Counted from the first letter of the stretch, positions 43,684-55,740 are shown. The stretch: 64,000 nt of DNA from Takakia lepidozioides (GCA_030704615.1 CM060731.1:82934756-82998755), one strand, 5' to 3'. Program-made: numbers and translations. Notes: generated by a model from the sequence alone, not told the origin.

Positions 43684-43968
43684 TTGCCGGGGGTCGAATG
43701 AGGAAAGCAAAGTTTGGGAGAGCAGAAAAACATGAACCCTCCAACAAACAAAAATACAAGCACGTAGAAACAGAAGTGAATGACATAGTATTATCTTAGT
43801 TCGAGCAAAACAGGTTACTGGTAGGCAAGACATAAGTCCGACCTTTCTGTAGTCAGACTCAGAGGTACTTGCAGCAGTACAGTTCCACTACAACTGAAAC
43901 TCCGAAAAGGATGGGCGTACCATGGTTGGGGACCGCAAGCCAAGCTCACTGGTCCCCTGGATCCATAT

Positions 43969-46900
43969 TCAGAAGAGTGTGCACCTCTTGGGGCTCAACC
44001 CTGGTGCATGTATGAAGTGATGAGTTGTGGAATTACACCGGAGTCTCTTTAGGTACACGTAGTATAGATGCTTGCAAGGGCAGTATGATGCCCCCTTGTT
44101 CGCCATGATCTGGAAGTCGGTGCAATTGCAGGTGGGTAATTCTGAAATGATGATGGTGTACACCTCATTGCGAACAGCTGAGCCTACCGTGGCCATCTGA
44201 TACACACGCCCGAAGCCTGGTGGGGGCACTTCTATCGAGCTCTGGATTGTATAGTTCATCCGAAGTGCATTCCCCATCCTTATCTCGTTCACTTTTGAGG
44301 GAGGTCGCCGCCTCTTCGGTTTCCCCCAACGGTGTGTAGGATGCTTAGAGCTGTCGTGTCCCATTGTTCTTGCTCTCACAGGGGTCGGTGGTGGAGGCTG
44401 TGGAAGCGGAAATGGTTGTCTGGGGACGTCAGTGCGCTGCACCATCCAAAATCCTGCGGCGGTAAGGGCGTCGGCCTCAACTTGACTCAGATCGCAGCCT
44501 GGTTCCACCGGCCACACCGGGGGAGCCTCTGGCATTGTTTGTATGTCGTACTTGGGCTTTCCATACACGCAAGTCATAATGTCGTGCCTGCAGAACCAGA
44601 ATTGGGTGGTTGTCGCCTCCGCAAACTTTGCATGGACAAATCTTCCTGTAAAAGTAGGAGCAGGGACATCCCCATCTGGATTCCTCCTTATCATCTCTAA
44701 ACAACGTTGACGTGTATCCACTCGAATTGCGGAACACCTGCCTCGAAACGACGGCTTTGTGCGAGCAATTCTCCACTGTGACGCAGACACAGTCGTCTCC
44801 ACAATGGCTTGGCCATACTGCATAACCGCGGGCGGAATCTGGGCCAAGCGAGCGGTGGGAATTTCTCGCACGGAATCCCCGTTTGAAGGCGATGGCGATC
44901 TGGAATTTCTTGGGCTTCCACTGCTGGAAGACACATTGTGCGGCAACATGACGGGACCTCGAGGTGCTGTCCGAATGTTCCTCTCGGATCTCCAGGAATC
45001 CTCTTCGCACCCGGGTTCCTCTTCAATCCTCCGCCTCATAGGGCGAGTACGGACGTCCCCCTCTAGGTGTTCACCTCTGCGGTGCAGAGGCGTCCCTTTG
45101 ATCTTCTCTCGCAATGATGTCGTCCATTTCAGTGGATTCTTCGACCTCGAAGCTGTTCATACCAACAATTTCTCCTTGTCCGGCCCAAAGCCCCATTGTT
45201 TCCCGCTCAGGAACTTGTAGTACGTGGCTTGCTGCATGATTGCTCGGTCGATGTCCTCCGTTGTGGCCGTCACTATGTCCACCAGATGTGCGGCAGAAGA
45301 CGCTCGCCAGGAGGAGTGGACTGATTCTGCCATATTCGTGTTCGGCATGTCCGTGTCGGAATCCAAGCACCGCTCCTACAAGGACACAAACAATGGTGAG
45401 GGACCAATGGAAAGGTCCGTAATAGAAAGACAATTGCAAGAAAATGACAGCATCATACCTCTCGCATGTACTGTCCGAACTGTCGATACCGGAAATGCCA
45501 CCACCCCAACCAGCTGTGCAAGGCTCCCAGATTGGTTGTCTCCACTACACCTGACGTGTTCCACCAAGCCTCGATGATAGCAAACTTAACCTCCGTGTCA
45601 TCAAATGTGGGTGCATCCTTCCACGCCGTACAAAGGACACGGTGTTCAGCCTGGAATGAGCTAGCAACAAATTTGGTAGTGTAGTGAGATAGACTCTGTA
45701 TCCAATGGAATCCACAGGATCTCTCTTTCCCCTCCATTGGAACATTGGGGTCCTCACCGTACACACGCCGCACCGCTGCCCAGTTGGCCTTAGCGTTGTC
45801 TGCCATGAATCCCCTGAAATTGGGCTCTGGCAATCCCGCCCTTGCCATCTGCTCGTTTATGCCCTCCCACAAATGCATCTCCAACTGTGTGTCCTCCCCT
45901 TTCATCTCGCAGTTTGCAATCGTCATGAGCCTCTTGGAGTGATAGTCATAAATATGCGCACCCATAGTCACCCACTGATGGTTTGTAATTCGCTTGATGT
46001 GATCAAACATCACCCAAGCATTCGACAAGTTTCCAGTTGTCATGCGAGTGACCAAGTCGACTCCACTCCCAGGCCCACACGTCGACATTTAAAAAATGTA
46101 ACAACGATCGGATTCGCTGCCTTGCCCTGGAAACCTGCTACCTTGGATGTAGTCATATCCAGTCATTCGTTTCACCTCCAGGATTGAGTGCATGTCCGAC
46201 CCCCGGCCGAACTCCTACTTGCAAGATACGATGTGATTCCGCACATTTGGACTACAAATGTGCGAGACGGACTCCAACAGGTCAAGCATCTCCTCTTTGT
46301 TCAAGGGCACTCGGTTTGAACCATCTTTAGACATGATTTTGCCAAGAGCAATCTTGTGGGCTGGCTTCAGCTGAATCTGCTTTGGTCTGGCTCCGGGGCT
46401 CAATTTCACCTCCTCTTTTATGATGTCGTGTGCTTCCTGCACAGCCTCACGCATGTTGCCTCTCGCCAAGGGGTGGCAGTGGACCCCAACGTGTATGCAA
46501 GCTCTAGTCAAGTCCGGGAGCAAATGGATTACGTAATATTGCTTGGCTTTGCACATGGACATGCACGTCGGTGGTTCTTTGCAATGTGCGCACTTGAAAG
46601 TACCCGCAGGAGCTTGGCTGGAGACAATGAATGGATGATGGGTTGTGCCAGTCCAATCCGTCTCGTTTCTCCGCCCTCCTTTGGAGAGAAAGTGGAAGCA
46701 GGTGGGATTGAGGCACCTCAGCTTCCCCGCACAGAGGACGTATCGTACACGAACACCATCAGCAATTTTCGTGCTACTGGTCTTCGTCACACACCAGGGG
46801 TGTCCGTCATGCTTTCGATCCATGTCTGTTAACATCCCCGAGGCTTTGTTTGAGGAAGTAACATGTGGAAACTCGAAGATGACATTGCCATCGACTTCAG

Positions 46901-47660
46901 GAGGCAGATACATTACCTTCCTGACTGGAAATTTGGCATAGTCGAGAGCAGCCAGCTCGGAGCGAGAACCATCGAGGTGATGTTGCCGTAGGAGCTGCAC
47001 AATGGACCGGGTTGGAGTTATGCTCGAGGGTACATGCGTAGCACCTGCAGAGACGTCCATGTCGGATTTGAACGACCGTGTGGAGGACATGGGGACCTCA
47101 ATGCACTCATCTTCCTCGTCGGAAATGTCGAATACGTCCACACGAAAAGCTATGGAGGGTCTTGACGGTCCAGATCGGGAATGATTATCATTGCATACCT
47201 CTCTGTTGGCAGTGGCCGCCTGTCGGTTTCCGGACTCCTTTGTGGATGGTGTGGGCAGCGACTGATTTGGAAAGGGAATGGGCATTCCCACAGCTCGGTA
47301 CAGGATGGTGTTTGATGGGGGTACGTGCCATTCGATTCCGCAACCTCCGTCGTTACCTAGCACGACAATGGTCTCGTCAACCTGTCCAGGAACATCCTTC
47401 CTTTCTTCTTCCAAATAAACTGTGCCCGGTTTGAGCTTGAATTTGGAACAAAGGTAAGTTTCAGTCACTCTGCAAAGTCCTCCCTCGTTAAGGATCCAGG
47501 CTCTCCCAAGTTGCAGAGGACAACAAACTATAGCGTAGGAATTCGGAGCCATTGAAGACCGCACGAAGTTGGCAAGTGCGAGGTTCAGTATAGCAACAGA
47601 CCAAGGCTCACAGGCACCATGTAAGTGGATCTGCGGTCCATCGACGATTGGAAGTCGCAC
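43969..47660 (-). pseudogene. Mutator-like transposase with C-terminal SWIM zinc finger
   Basis: Reads in one frame through four open segments. 47,660-46,215 (481 codons) is the N-terminal region with CAHCKEPPTCMSMC and a helical RNMREAVQEAHDIIKEEVKL. 46,088-45,453 is a catalytic-like core: NHQWVTMGAHIYD, FRGFMADNAKANWAAVR (second Asp) and ERSCGFHW (the MULE CxxH signature). An apparent intron, GAG|GTATGATGC to TTGTAG|GAGC (about 45,458-45,380), leads to DTDMPNTNMAESVHSSWRAS. 45,114-43,969 ends with PTCNCTDFQ ... SYCPCKHLYYVYLKRL, a CxC...CxH SWIM finger (about 44,020-44,140). In-frame TAG (46,215), TAA (about 46,089) and TGA (about 45,160) mark a pseudogene unless further introns exist. MULE assignment is by motif. 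Confidence 0.7.
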
Positions 47661-47929
47661 ATTGAAGTGGAAAGTATTGTTTCAAGCTACATGCATGAAG
47701 GTGGGAGGTGTGATTCCATAGCCAGTAAGTATGACAATGATGGCCGATTCGGCGACGAAATAACATCTCCAGACAGTTTCTCCTGAGAGGGGATCCAGCA
47801 GTATTCTCGGTGCAGACATGAACGTTCGCACTGACAAGTGCCAGGACTGTTAGTTAAAACGGTCAGACAACCAAGTTGTGCTCATTAAGACATGCCGCAA
47901 TTGTGTTGTTTTGGAACAATGCAACCCAT

Positions 47930-48056
47930 TGAGGTTCCGCATTTCCGTCCGGAGTGATACTTTCGATTGCTATTGGACGGAAATACGGCGCTGCATTTCC
48001 GTTTTGCATCTTAGTCATGCACCAGTGCGACGGAAATGTGGCACTGAGTTTCCGTC
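47930..48056. repeat. Cluster of related near-palindromes at the right edge
   Basis: Three CGGAAATGCGGCGCCGCATTTCCG-like elements: gttccgcatttccgtcc (about 47,936), gacggaaatacggcgctgcatttccgt (about 47,976-48,002) and gacggaaatgtggcactgagtttccgtc (about 48,029-48,056). All are imperfect relatives of the 43,662-43,683 palindrome. Confidence 0.7.
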
Positions 48057-48474
48057 TGTTAGAGGACTGCTTGGGACTTAGACACTTTTACGGGATCTGT
48101 GGGGTACCCTTAATTTTTACACAGATTGAGACCAACAGGAGCCTTAGGGGTGACAACAACAGGCTTTAGGGGGGAGATACACAGCCCAACACAGTCCATC
48201 ACAGCCCGTCACAGTCCAACACAGCCCGTCACAGCCACACAGCCAGTCACAGCCCGACACAGCCCGACACAGCCCAACACAGTCGCAGAGCCAGTCACAG
48301 TCCGTCACAGTTTCACACAGCCAGTCACAGCTTGACACAGCTGTCACGACCATAGGGAACGGATAGCAGGACATGGAACGACTGTGGGGAACAACATCTG
48401 CGAATGGAACATGTTAGTTCACGGATGACGGTTAGTGAGGGAAACGGTTAGAACAACGGGTAGGAAGATAAAGC
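48057..48474 (+). repeat. LTR fragment of the ACAGCC gypsy family
   Basis: Plus-strand TGTTAGAGGACTGCTTGGG at 48,057, decamer array at about 48,178-48,345, then CACGACCATAGGGAACGGAT and a stop in homology after AGGAAGATAAAG (about 48,473). It is not preceded by a polypurine tract, so it is either a 5' or solo LTR, cut on its right side. Confidence 0.8.
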
Positions 48475-48765
48475 CTTATCTGCGATGATGCATTAGCGAC
48501 GTCAGTGGGTCGCAAAGTGCAACCACTGGACGTCGCAGTTTGGGGGGTACATTTGAATTTAGGTTGGAAAATTTGAACTTCAAAATTTGAATTTGATTTT
48601 GAAATTTGAATTTCAAAAACTTGTTGACCATTGACTCCGGTTTTGTCCAATGGCAGTACGTTCATTGTTCTACATATATTAGGCAATGCATACTTGAACC
48701 TAGGACCTCCACGTTATAACATTTCTAAGACACTACAGACTAACCAACACACCTACGATACATCT
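48475..48765 (-). mobile_element. Possible tRNA-derived SINE
   Basis: Minus strand: GTTGGTTAGTCTGTAGTG (about 48,731-48,747, A-box-like), about 30 bp later AGGTCCTAGGTTCAAGTAT (48,690-48,709, B-box-like GGTTCAAGT). A body follows with AT-rich attcaaattt phrases and ends in tgcgacgtc motifs. The box spacing suits an RNA polymerase III promoter. No target duplication or 3' tail was confirmed, so this stays tentative. Confidence 0.3.
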
Positions 48766-48794
48766 ATGTATCACAAAAGCAGTCTAAGTATATA

Positions 48795-49166
48795 CTAAGG
48801 CTTTGCGTTGCTCCGCACTACTAGCGACGAGCAGCATTCGAGATACTGGCCTACTTGGAACACTGATTGCGCATCTCCAAAAATGAAGTCGATAGTTCCT
48901 TCAAGGTAGCAATTTTTGAAGTAGTGACGCCCTGCATAATCAAACAACGTGTCCTGACCTCCATAGAAGCCACACCCATAGAAGGCAGCCTTGTCCGTTG
49001 CTAGCAGTACTACCACTGCGTGTCCATTTACTGCCCCCGCTTGAGCTGGTGGCGTTGAGTTCTGCATTTTCCACACACATTGCTCAGTCTCTCCCAGTTG
49101 TGCGCAAACCAAGTCAGCACGCTTTGCCCTCACAAATGCAAGGTTTACTACATGGCACTTTGACAT
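48795..49166 (-). pseudogene. Pectin methylesterase fragment
   Basis: A 123-codon frame includes [20 protein letters not shown], then [20 protein letters not shown] and [16 protein letters not shown]. These match the conserved pectinesterase blocks: the QDTL region with the catalytic-site Gln, the conserved Cys pair and the (V/I)DFIFG block with an active-site Asp. Plant enzymes demethylesterify cell-wall homogalacturonan and need about 300 residues; here only the central third is readable. No upstream or downstream exon was found. A fragment or pseudogene is most likely. Confidence 0.75.
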
Positions 49167-49339
49167 CTGAAGGAAATCGTAGACAACTCAAGATCTTGAC
49201 TGTGAAACTGGATATTTGCATCACTGATTGGGTGATCGATCGGTTCTTTTTTCTCTTGTTGCCATATTCAAAGTGTTACAATTATTGGTGAAAACTCAAG
49301 GGTTCTTGAGACCTTGGGGTCTCCAGACACTACCAAACT

Positions 49340-49690
49340 AAAACCAAGTACAGACACTGTGCCCAGGAAGGCTTGAAGCTAGATGGTATCACCTTCATGT
49401 CTCTTCTCTCTGCTTGTAGCCATGTAGGCCTTGTGGATGAAGGCCATCGCTATTTTCATTCCATGAGTCAAATTCATGGCCTGACACCTGTGGTGGGCCA
49501 TTTTTGCTGCATGGTGGATCTTCTTAGCCGTAGAGGCCGCGTGGATGATGCAAATGACTTAATTAAGAACATGCCAATCAAAGCAGAAGCTTCTGTGTGG
49601 CGGGCCTTGCTAGGTGTCTGCAGGGTTCATGGAATATGGAGGTGGCCCCGTTTGACCATGAAGAGGTGGGGTCCAACTCTGCACAGGGGA
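49340..49690 (+). pseudogene. PPR protein C-terminal fragment (PPR plus E-type motif)
   Basis: The frame opens before the first Met with CAQEGLKLDGITFMSLLSAC, then SHVGLVDEGHRYFHSMSQIH, HFCCMVDLLSRRGRVDDAND and IKNMPIKAEASVWRALLGVC. These are the last PPR and the start of the E motif of PLS-class organellar RNA-editing factors. Sense is lost after RVHG (about 49,635). It lacks the N-terminal repeats and the E+/DYW end, so it is a pseudogene fragment, unrelated in position to the PPR pseudogene at 18.3-19.0 kb. Confidence 0.8.
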
Positions 49691-50732
49691 CCATAAGTAT
49701 TAACCGTCCCAATTCATTCATACTGCCTTTGAAGTGCCCATTTGAGCTTTCAATGGGCTCTATGGTGTAGACATGGTTAGCATGAATGTTCACTCAGCCA
49801 AGCTCAGGCATTTGGCCTAATGGGAGGTGTTCTAGGGTGTTAGATGAGGAACTGCATATGGAGGACGTGAATCTTTGAGTGAGGGCCTTGGCTCAGCAGG
49901 ACAATGTTTACGTTTAAGTTACTTCTCCCCAAAAACGAAAATTGGAAGAGGACCTTTGTGTCCTAGTGGGACCTAGTTGAGCCCTCCCAGCTTTTCTCTG
50001 CATAATCTTTTACAACTTCATGTCAACATGCACCCTAGAATTTAATTCAATGTTCAATATAAGCAAGCTAATTGCTGCCTATGCTTTTGAAGAACAACTT
50101 TTGATTGAGATTTTCCAGATTCGTCCAGAAAGCTCCTTATTATAGCAACAACATGATGCCCGATTGCACCCTACAGCTTAAACACATGGAGAGTAAGGTC
50201 CTCTTCCAATCCTAGAAAGTTCTTCAGTTTTAGATTAATTGAGTTAGAATGCCCATTGCATTCCAACAACATCGCTGTACTTCTATTATGCCGTTTAATT
50301 GACGAGCGAGAGAGAAGAGAGCCAGGCCCAGGATCGAAATTACCTGCTGAATTCCACATGCCTGTTGAGGAAATGCCTTCAGCAAAAATTCAATCTGCAT
50401 TTTTCTAGTGGAGGAAAGCATCTGACGAAAGACCCCACTCATCTGCACGCACCCTTGGTCTCCAAGACTGAAGTAGCCATTTAACTTCTCCACCACGTGT
50501 ATAGGGTACTTCTCCACCACGCGCTGACTGTTACCCTCCCCTGATACAGAGGCGTGGTGCATGGGGGTGGCACCCAGGGCTGCGAGCGCTCCGATTCATA
50601 ACAGAGAGAATTGAAGACGTTTTAAAGATAAGAAGAAGAATGGTCTTTATAAATATGGTGGCCTGTGAAGTCTGATTCCGGCGCTATGGGTTTGTTCCCC
50701 TTCCTCTACCGGACTTAATCCTATCTGGGGAA
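49691..50732. other. No gene recognised
   Basis: Low-copy-looking DNA between the PPR fragment and the next LTR. Short frames lack motifs or consistent codon use. I see no RNA gene or repeat. Confidence 0.5.
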
Positions 50733-51215
50733 TGTAGTCGATAGATGGGCCTGGCAGAGAAGACGGAGTCTCACGAAGAGGACGCAACTGAATCAGACTT
50801 CCAAAACGCATTCATCCACACACTCAAGCACACCGTTACACCCAGCATACACTCGCGTAAGACCCAAAAGCCACCACCCCCACGGCCACGGCAGTCGAGC
50901 TTAAATAGTATTAGGTCGTAATCTAATCTTAGTGCCGGCGTGGCACTTACATATAGGCCAGCCAGATGCCCTTCCAGCATAGCCATAGAAAGAAGCCAGA
51001 TCACCCAGATCCATCCTAATCTAATCCTAAACTAGCTGTTAGAATATGACAGCACCTAATAAAGTCATCAGCTGTTGCCAGTTCATCCTCATGGGTCAGG
51101 TGTAAGTTTATCCAGACTTCATCCTGGCTCCGTCCATCTCTAAATCATCCGGGGCGCATCCCTCCTCCGTTCATCCAAGTCGAAAAGGAAGGTGAGAAGG
51201 AATCCCAGCTCCACA
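50733..51215 (-). repeat. 3' LTR of the second gypsy element (483 bp)
   Basis: Nearly identical to 57,786-58,267, with scattered substitutions and small indels. On the minus strand it reads TGTGGAGCTGGGATTCC ... ATCGACTACA. A TATTTAAG box (minus, about 50,903-50,910) is a candidate promoter. Confidence 0.9.
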
Positions 51216-51440
51216 TATGTGAAGTCTGCTGGGGCCACTAGAAACTGCGAGCTCTTGCGAGTGATGAGCTCAGGAAAAAATGAAGCCTAGCCAAAACAAA
51301 CTACACACCCGGCACACAAGGGATAAAAACAACCTAGGGAAGAAAACCTCACCCTGCAAGCTGGGTGGAGGACAAAACATCCCATAGGAAAAACCACAAG
51401 TGCTACAATTGGTGCAGAAAACTGTCACGAAATTCAAAAA
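51216..51440. other. 3' untranslated region of the second gypsy element
   Basis: No coding frame between the integrase end and the 3' LTR. No clear polypurine tract was found just inside the LTR, which is unusual. Confidence 0.5.
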
Positions 51441-52864
51441 CTACTCTAAAGAAGAAGATGTCATGGTCTGATCATGAGCTGTCCGAGTTGTGGGGATGAA
51501 GATCACCTGACGGTTCTCAACATTCAAACAGGTTAGATCAAAAGTAAGAGTGCATGGAACAAGCAATGAAACATGAATGGAGCTAGCTAAGTGAGGAGTA
51601 GAAGCATGCTGGGGGAGCAAGACATATTGCCTGCCAGGAAGAATATCAGAGATAAGGTAAGGGCCATCAATCCTACGTTTGGCCTTAGATATCTGCTTAC
51701 CAGGCTGGAGCCTGACACAAACAGACTGGCCTACTTTGAATGACTCAAAATACACAACACGTCTGTTGTAATTCTTGGCCTGAGCAGCTTGGGCAAACAC
51801 GATGTTAGATTTTGCTGTTTCACGCAACTACGTCGTCCAACATCCATGGAAAGCAAAAAGACTTCTCAATTCTCAGGCTCAGTTGCGGATACCTGCAACC
51901 AGGAGATATGCAAAGAAGTTCTACATTTCCTACCATACAAAAATTCAAAATGTGAGATTTTGGTACTGGCATGGATAGAAGTCATATAGGCAAAGAGCAG
52001 AATAGGCACGACAATATTCCATTCATCAATTAGTGTTCCATTCTTCTCGAGCATCTGACATATAGTTTGGTTAAATCATTCTGTCAAACCATTGCATTGG
52101 GGATTGTAGGGAGCAGTAACGGCATGCTTAGTGTTGAGATTAAACAATACAATCTCCATAAGTTGGTTGCAGAACTCTGTACCTTGATCCGTGAGGATTT
52201 CAAGAGGGCAACCATGACGAAGTATCACCTTATCAAAGAAGAACTGCACCACCTTATCACTATCCTTAGCAACCAGAGGTTGGAGCTCAACCCATTTCGT
52301 CAGGTAGTCCATAGCAACCGCAAGGTATGCATGACCCGACGTGGATTTAAGAGGTCCAACTAGATCTAAGCCAACCCTGGCAAATGGTTCAGTCACCAGG
52401 ATTGGCTGCAAAGGTAAGGGAGCTTCGGTCCTAGGTATGATGGTTTTAGCATGACAAGGCACACATCTTGCAATGAAAGCTGAGACATCTTGAACTAAGC
52501 CTTTCCAGTGATACTACTCCTGCAATCTTTTGACAGTTTTAGCAACCCCCAAATGGCCAGCATAAGTAGAAGCATGGTACAATTCGAGTAAAGCAGGGAC
52601 AACGGACCTAGAAGGGACTTCCACAGCAGAGGTACCTTCCAAAACAGTGACTCTGAACAATCTCCCTTTACTTTCCCGGTGGCTGGGTAAATGATAGTTG
52701 ACTTGCCTCATGAGCAGCTTGGATATGCCACTAAGGTGGGTGCCGGTTTTGCACCTATGAAGAAGAGCATCGTATAATGGATCATCCATGCCTACATCAC
52801 TCATGGCCACACAACAGCAGGTTAGTGCAGGCGAGAAGAAAGTGACAGCCCCCGTTCTCTTCAT
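51441..52864 (-). pseudogene. Integrase of the second gypsy element
   Basis: Pieces: 52,864-52,514 has ELYHASTYAGHLGVAKTVKR (His pair of the zinc domain). 52,462-52,076 has GLDLVGPLKSTSGHAYLAVA, MDYLTKWVE (first Asp), LTDQGTEF (second Asp) and YNPQCNGLTE, where the catalytic Glu is followed at once by TGA in place of the usual Arg codon. 52,054-51,866 and 51,827-51,441 carry the core end and a C-terminal part with QSVCVRLQPGKQISKAKRRI and DGPYLISDILPGRQYVLL (GPY-like). Decayed but collinear. Confidence 0.85.
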
Positions 52865-53296
52865 TTCGTGACCCTGACTTCATTTTTAGTTGGCTGCCTA
52901 TGAGGAGGCAAGCAGGCTGTAGGGCGCAGCTCAGTCCCTTGGTTGGGATACAAACCAAGGCAGGCAAGACAAGATGAACAGTCATAAGGTAAGGGAAAGT
53001 ACCAGACCCTACTGCAGGATATCAGACTAGAATTCATGCCAATACCAAGGGAAATTCAACCAACATCAAACTGAAGTAGATCCTAAGTGTCAAGCAGATA
53101 TGGAGGAACATAAGGATAGTCCAGCAAATGACACAAGGCAAAGGGATCCGAAACAGGCACAGCAGGTGGTGTAGAGCGTGCAGTATGAGGGACTAGGTCA
53201 TTTAAGGTAGTATAAGGTTCAGGGATTTCGGGTTCGCCTCGAGTCAAAGCATCTGCATTAACATTATCTTTCCCACGCTTGTAAGATATGGTGAAG
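52865..53296. other. Degraded RNase H-to-integrase spacer
   Basis: No sustained frame. By position it should encode the RNase H end and the integrase N-terminus. The minus-strand words around 53,200-53,270 (DNVNADALTRGEPEI-like, ending an RNase H with its ADALTR motif) can be picked out, then sense is lost. Confidence 0.4.
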
Positions 53297-55197
53297 TCAT
53301 AGCCTTTGCAGTATGAGAGCCCACCGAGCTAATCTGCCAGTGAGTTCACGAGGAGTTAGCAAGGCTTTCAAAGATAAATGATCAGTCTCAATGGTAAAAT
53401 GACAACCATGTAAATACTGCCTAAAATATTTGACTCCAAAGATAACTGCAAGGCCTTCCTTGTCAGTGATAGAGTAATTACGCTCATGTTTATCAAGGCG
53501 GCGGGAGGCGTAGGCAATGGCATGCTCCTGACCATCCTGAATCTGGCTCAACACTGCAAAGATAGCTAAATCACTCGCATCAGTTTGCAAGATAAATGGC
53601 AAGGTAAAATCAGGATAAGCAAGCACAAGAGCAGAGGTTAGTGCAATTTTGAGCTTCTCAAAGGCGGATGTTTCAGCAGTACCCCACACAAAACGAGCAT
53701 CCTTGGATAACAAGCGAGTGAGTGGAGCAGCTAGTTTGGCAAATTGAAAAATGAAGCGACGATAGTAAGAACCCAAGCCCAAGAAGGCCTTAACACATGT
53801 TTTATCTCTAGGGGTTGGATAGTTCCACACAACTTGGATCTTGGTTGGGTCAGGACTGATGCCAGCAGCAGAAAGCAGATGGCCCAAGAAATGGAGCTGT
53901 TCCATACAAAAATCACAATTCTTGGCTTTAACTTTAAGCCCGACTGCACGAAGTCTACACACAACCCGCTGTAAATCCAGTAGATGAGCATCAAACGTTG
54001 TAGAATAAATGTTGATGTCATCAATGTAAACTAAAGCACACTCCCAACGAAGGTTTTCTAAAACAATGTCCATAAGTCGCTGAAATGTAGCAGTGGCGTT
54101 GCAAATGCCAAAAGGCATTGTTTCAAATTGGAAGAGGCCCATCCTGCACGTGAAGGCAGTTTTATCTTAGCAACAGCAGTTAAAGGAACTTGCCAAAAGC
54201 CAGAGGCTAAATCCAATGAAGAGAAGATAGTGGCCCCATTAAATTGATCTAGCGTTTCATTAATGCGTGGCAAAGGGTAGACATCTTTCTTTGTGATGGC
54301 ATTTAAACGCCGAAAGTCTACGCAAAAACGGGTTGAGCCATCCTTCTTACCCACTACGACAATGAGACTGGCCCAAGGGGATATGGAGGGGGTGATTACA
54401 CCAGCATCAAGCATCTTGGTAATTTCTTCATGAATGACTTTGCGCTCACAAACACTCTCCCTATAAGCATGTTGTTTGATAGGCTTACCATCCGTGATGA
54501 TGTCATGATCCAGAAGGGTGGTGCGGCCTAAGTCATGGGGCCCTTTACTAAAGATGTCGAGATTGTCACGGGAAAACAGGTGCAGGCGACTACTTTGCTG
54601 GGGAGTAAGGTGATCACCCACTTTGATATCTTTTAAGACCTGCTGGAAATGTTGCTCGTGTTCGGGAGTAAGCGTGTCATTGCCAGTGGAGCCGGAGTGA
54701 GAGGCAAACGCTTGGAGTTGGTCAATGGGGGAGTCCACCAGTCCAATATCATGAAGACTCAGGCCTTTCTGAACAGAGGCCAACTCAGACAAAGGAGAAG
54801 CAGTGAGCCTAGCAAGGACCTGACCCTTGCGGACACTGATGCTGATACGTTCTAGATTAGCAACCAGTAATTTGACCTCTCCCTTAAATCCCCTGTCTAA
54901 AACCCCAGAAGCAATCAGACAGTGCTTTTGGAGGGTAAGTTTTTTCCAGCCTTCAACCTCAAGGAATTGACCTGTAGGGCAAGCAAAAGCTAAGCCTGTA
55001 GGTACTATGCGCTGAGAAAAAGCTGGGATAATGAAGTCAACTGGAGAACGTAGCAACATGGTATTCTGTGCCACAGGCAGGGGAGGTCCAGACTTCTTAC
55101 CTGGTGGAGGGAAATGCCATTGGTACAAATTATCACCAAGTGGTTGGAACTGGCTGAATCTGGCCCAATTATAATGCAAACCCACCTGCTCCTTCAT
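53297..55197 (-). pseudogene. Reverse transcriptase and RNase H of the second gypsy element
   Basis: 55,197-54,058 carries the connection from protease and the RT fingers (DAGVITPSISPWASLIVVVG; DGSTRFCVDFRRLNAIT; FSSLDLASGFWQV). A frameshift near 54,140 leads to 54,142-53,297 with MPFGICNATATFQRLMD, the catalytic ALVYIDDINIYS, LGLGSYYRRFIFQFAKLAAP, then RNase H (FILQTDASDLAIFAVLSQIQ; HERNYSITDKEGLAVIFGVK; FTIETDHLSLKALL). Domain order and motifs are standard Ty3/gypsy. Confidence 0.9.
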
Positions 55198-55740
55198 CTA
55201 TTCAGCTTGAAGCTTGAGACGAGAATAGTTGGTCATAGAGGTCCCAGCGGCAATAGTAACATGGCTTAGACTCACCTTGTAAGGTTGCCCCTCACCATTG
55301 TGAAGGCACATAAGATTGTTCATGATGTCAATGATGGCCTCTGCACCCTTCATCCAATCCAGTCCCAGTAAAATTTGTTCACCCATGGTGACAATGTAGG
55401 TCAGCAAGACAGTTTTCCCACTAATGCGGATAGGCAAGGTGACCAACCCTATGGGTTCATATGCCGTGCCATCAGCTATGGTAACCTCAAGGCCATGGGC
55501 AGGGCTAATTTTTAATCGAAGAATGCGAACTGTACTAAGTGGAATGGCAGACATGGTACATCCAGTATCAATAACACATGGAAAGGAAAGGTGGCCCACA
55601 TGACATTGTGTCATCAATGGGTGGATCCGGTCCCTACTGATGCGCTTATAGGCCTCACAGTGCATGAGTTTGAAATCACGAGAAAGAACAGCACTTACCA
55701 TCGTTTTGGGGTTCTTACCATGGTCATCTGACACCCTCAC
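55198..55740 (-). CDS. Aspartic protease of the second gypsy element
   Basis: An intact 180-codon frame with CVIDTGCTMSAIPLSTVRIL (DTG active site), VTLPIRISGKTVLLTYIVTM and EQILLGLDWMKGAEAIID (the ILG...W.....D block that completes the fold). It precedes RT after a stop at 55,198. It would process Gag-Pol. Confidence 0.85.
   Translation of the reverse strand: MRVSDDHGKNPKTMVSAVLSRDFKLMHCEAYKRISRDRIHPLMTQCHVGHLSFPCVIDTGCTMSAIPLSTVRILRLKISPAHGLEVTIADGTAYEPIGLVTLPIRISGKTVLLTYIVTMGEQILLGLDWMKGAEAIIDIMNNLMCLHNGEGQPYKVSLSHVTIAAGTSMTNYSRLKLQAE

Larger units (their letters stand above)
43046..48056 (-). mobile_element. Mutator-like DNA transposon segment with SWIM-domain transposase
   Basis: About 5 kb of sequence unrelated to the gypsy family on either side, replacing the coiled-coil homology at 43,045 and ending where an LTR starts at 48,057. 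It encodes a transposase-like gene (47,660-43,969, minus) and carries GGAAATGCGGC-type palindromes near both edges. Left-edge sequence is rich in catgagc repeats (43,075-43,150). I could not define perfect terminal inverted repeats or a 9-bp target duplication. Confidence 0.6.

Noticed and set aside
39826-48474. Copy 3 gypsy element bounded by LTRs at 39,826-40,801 and 48,057-48,474
   Set aside because: The two LTRs are in opposite orientations and belong to different subtypes, so they are not the two ends of one element.
48686-48750. Functional tRNA gene
   Set aside because: A- and B-box-like sequences exist but acceptor and anticodon stems do not pair well; at most a SINE head.
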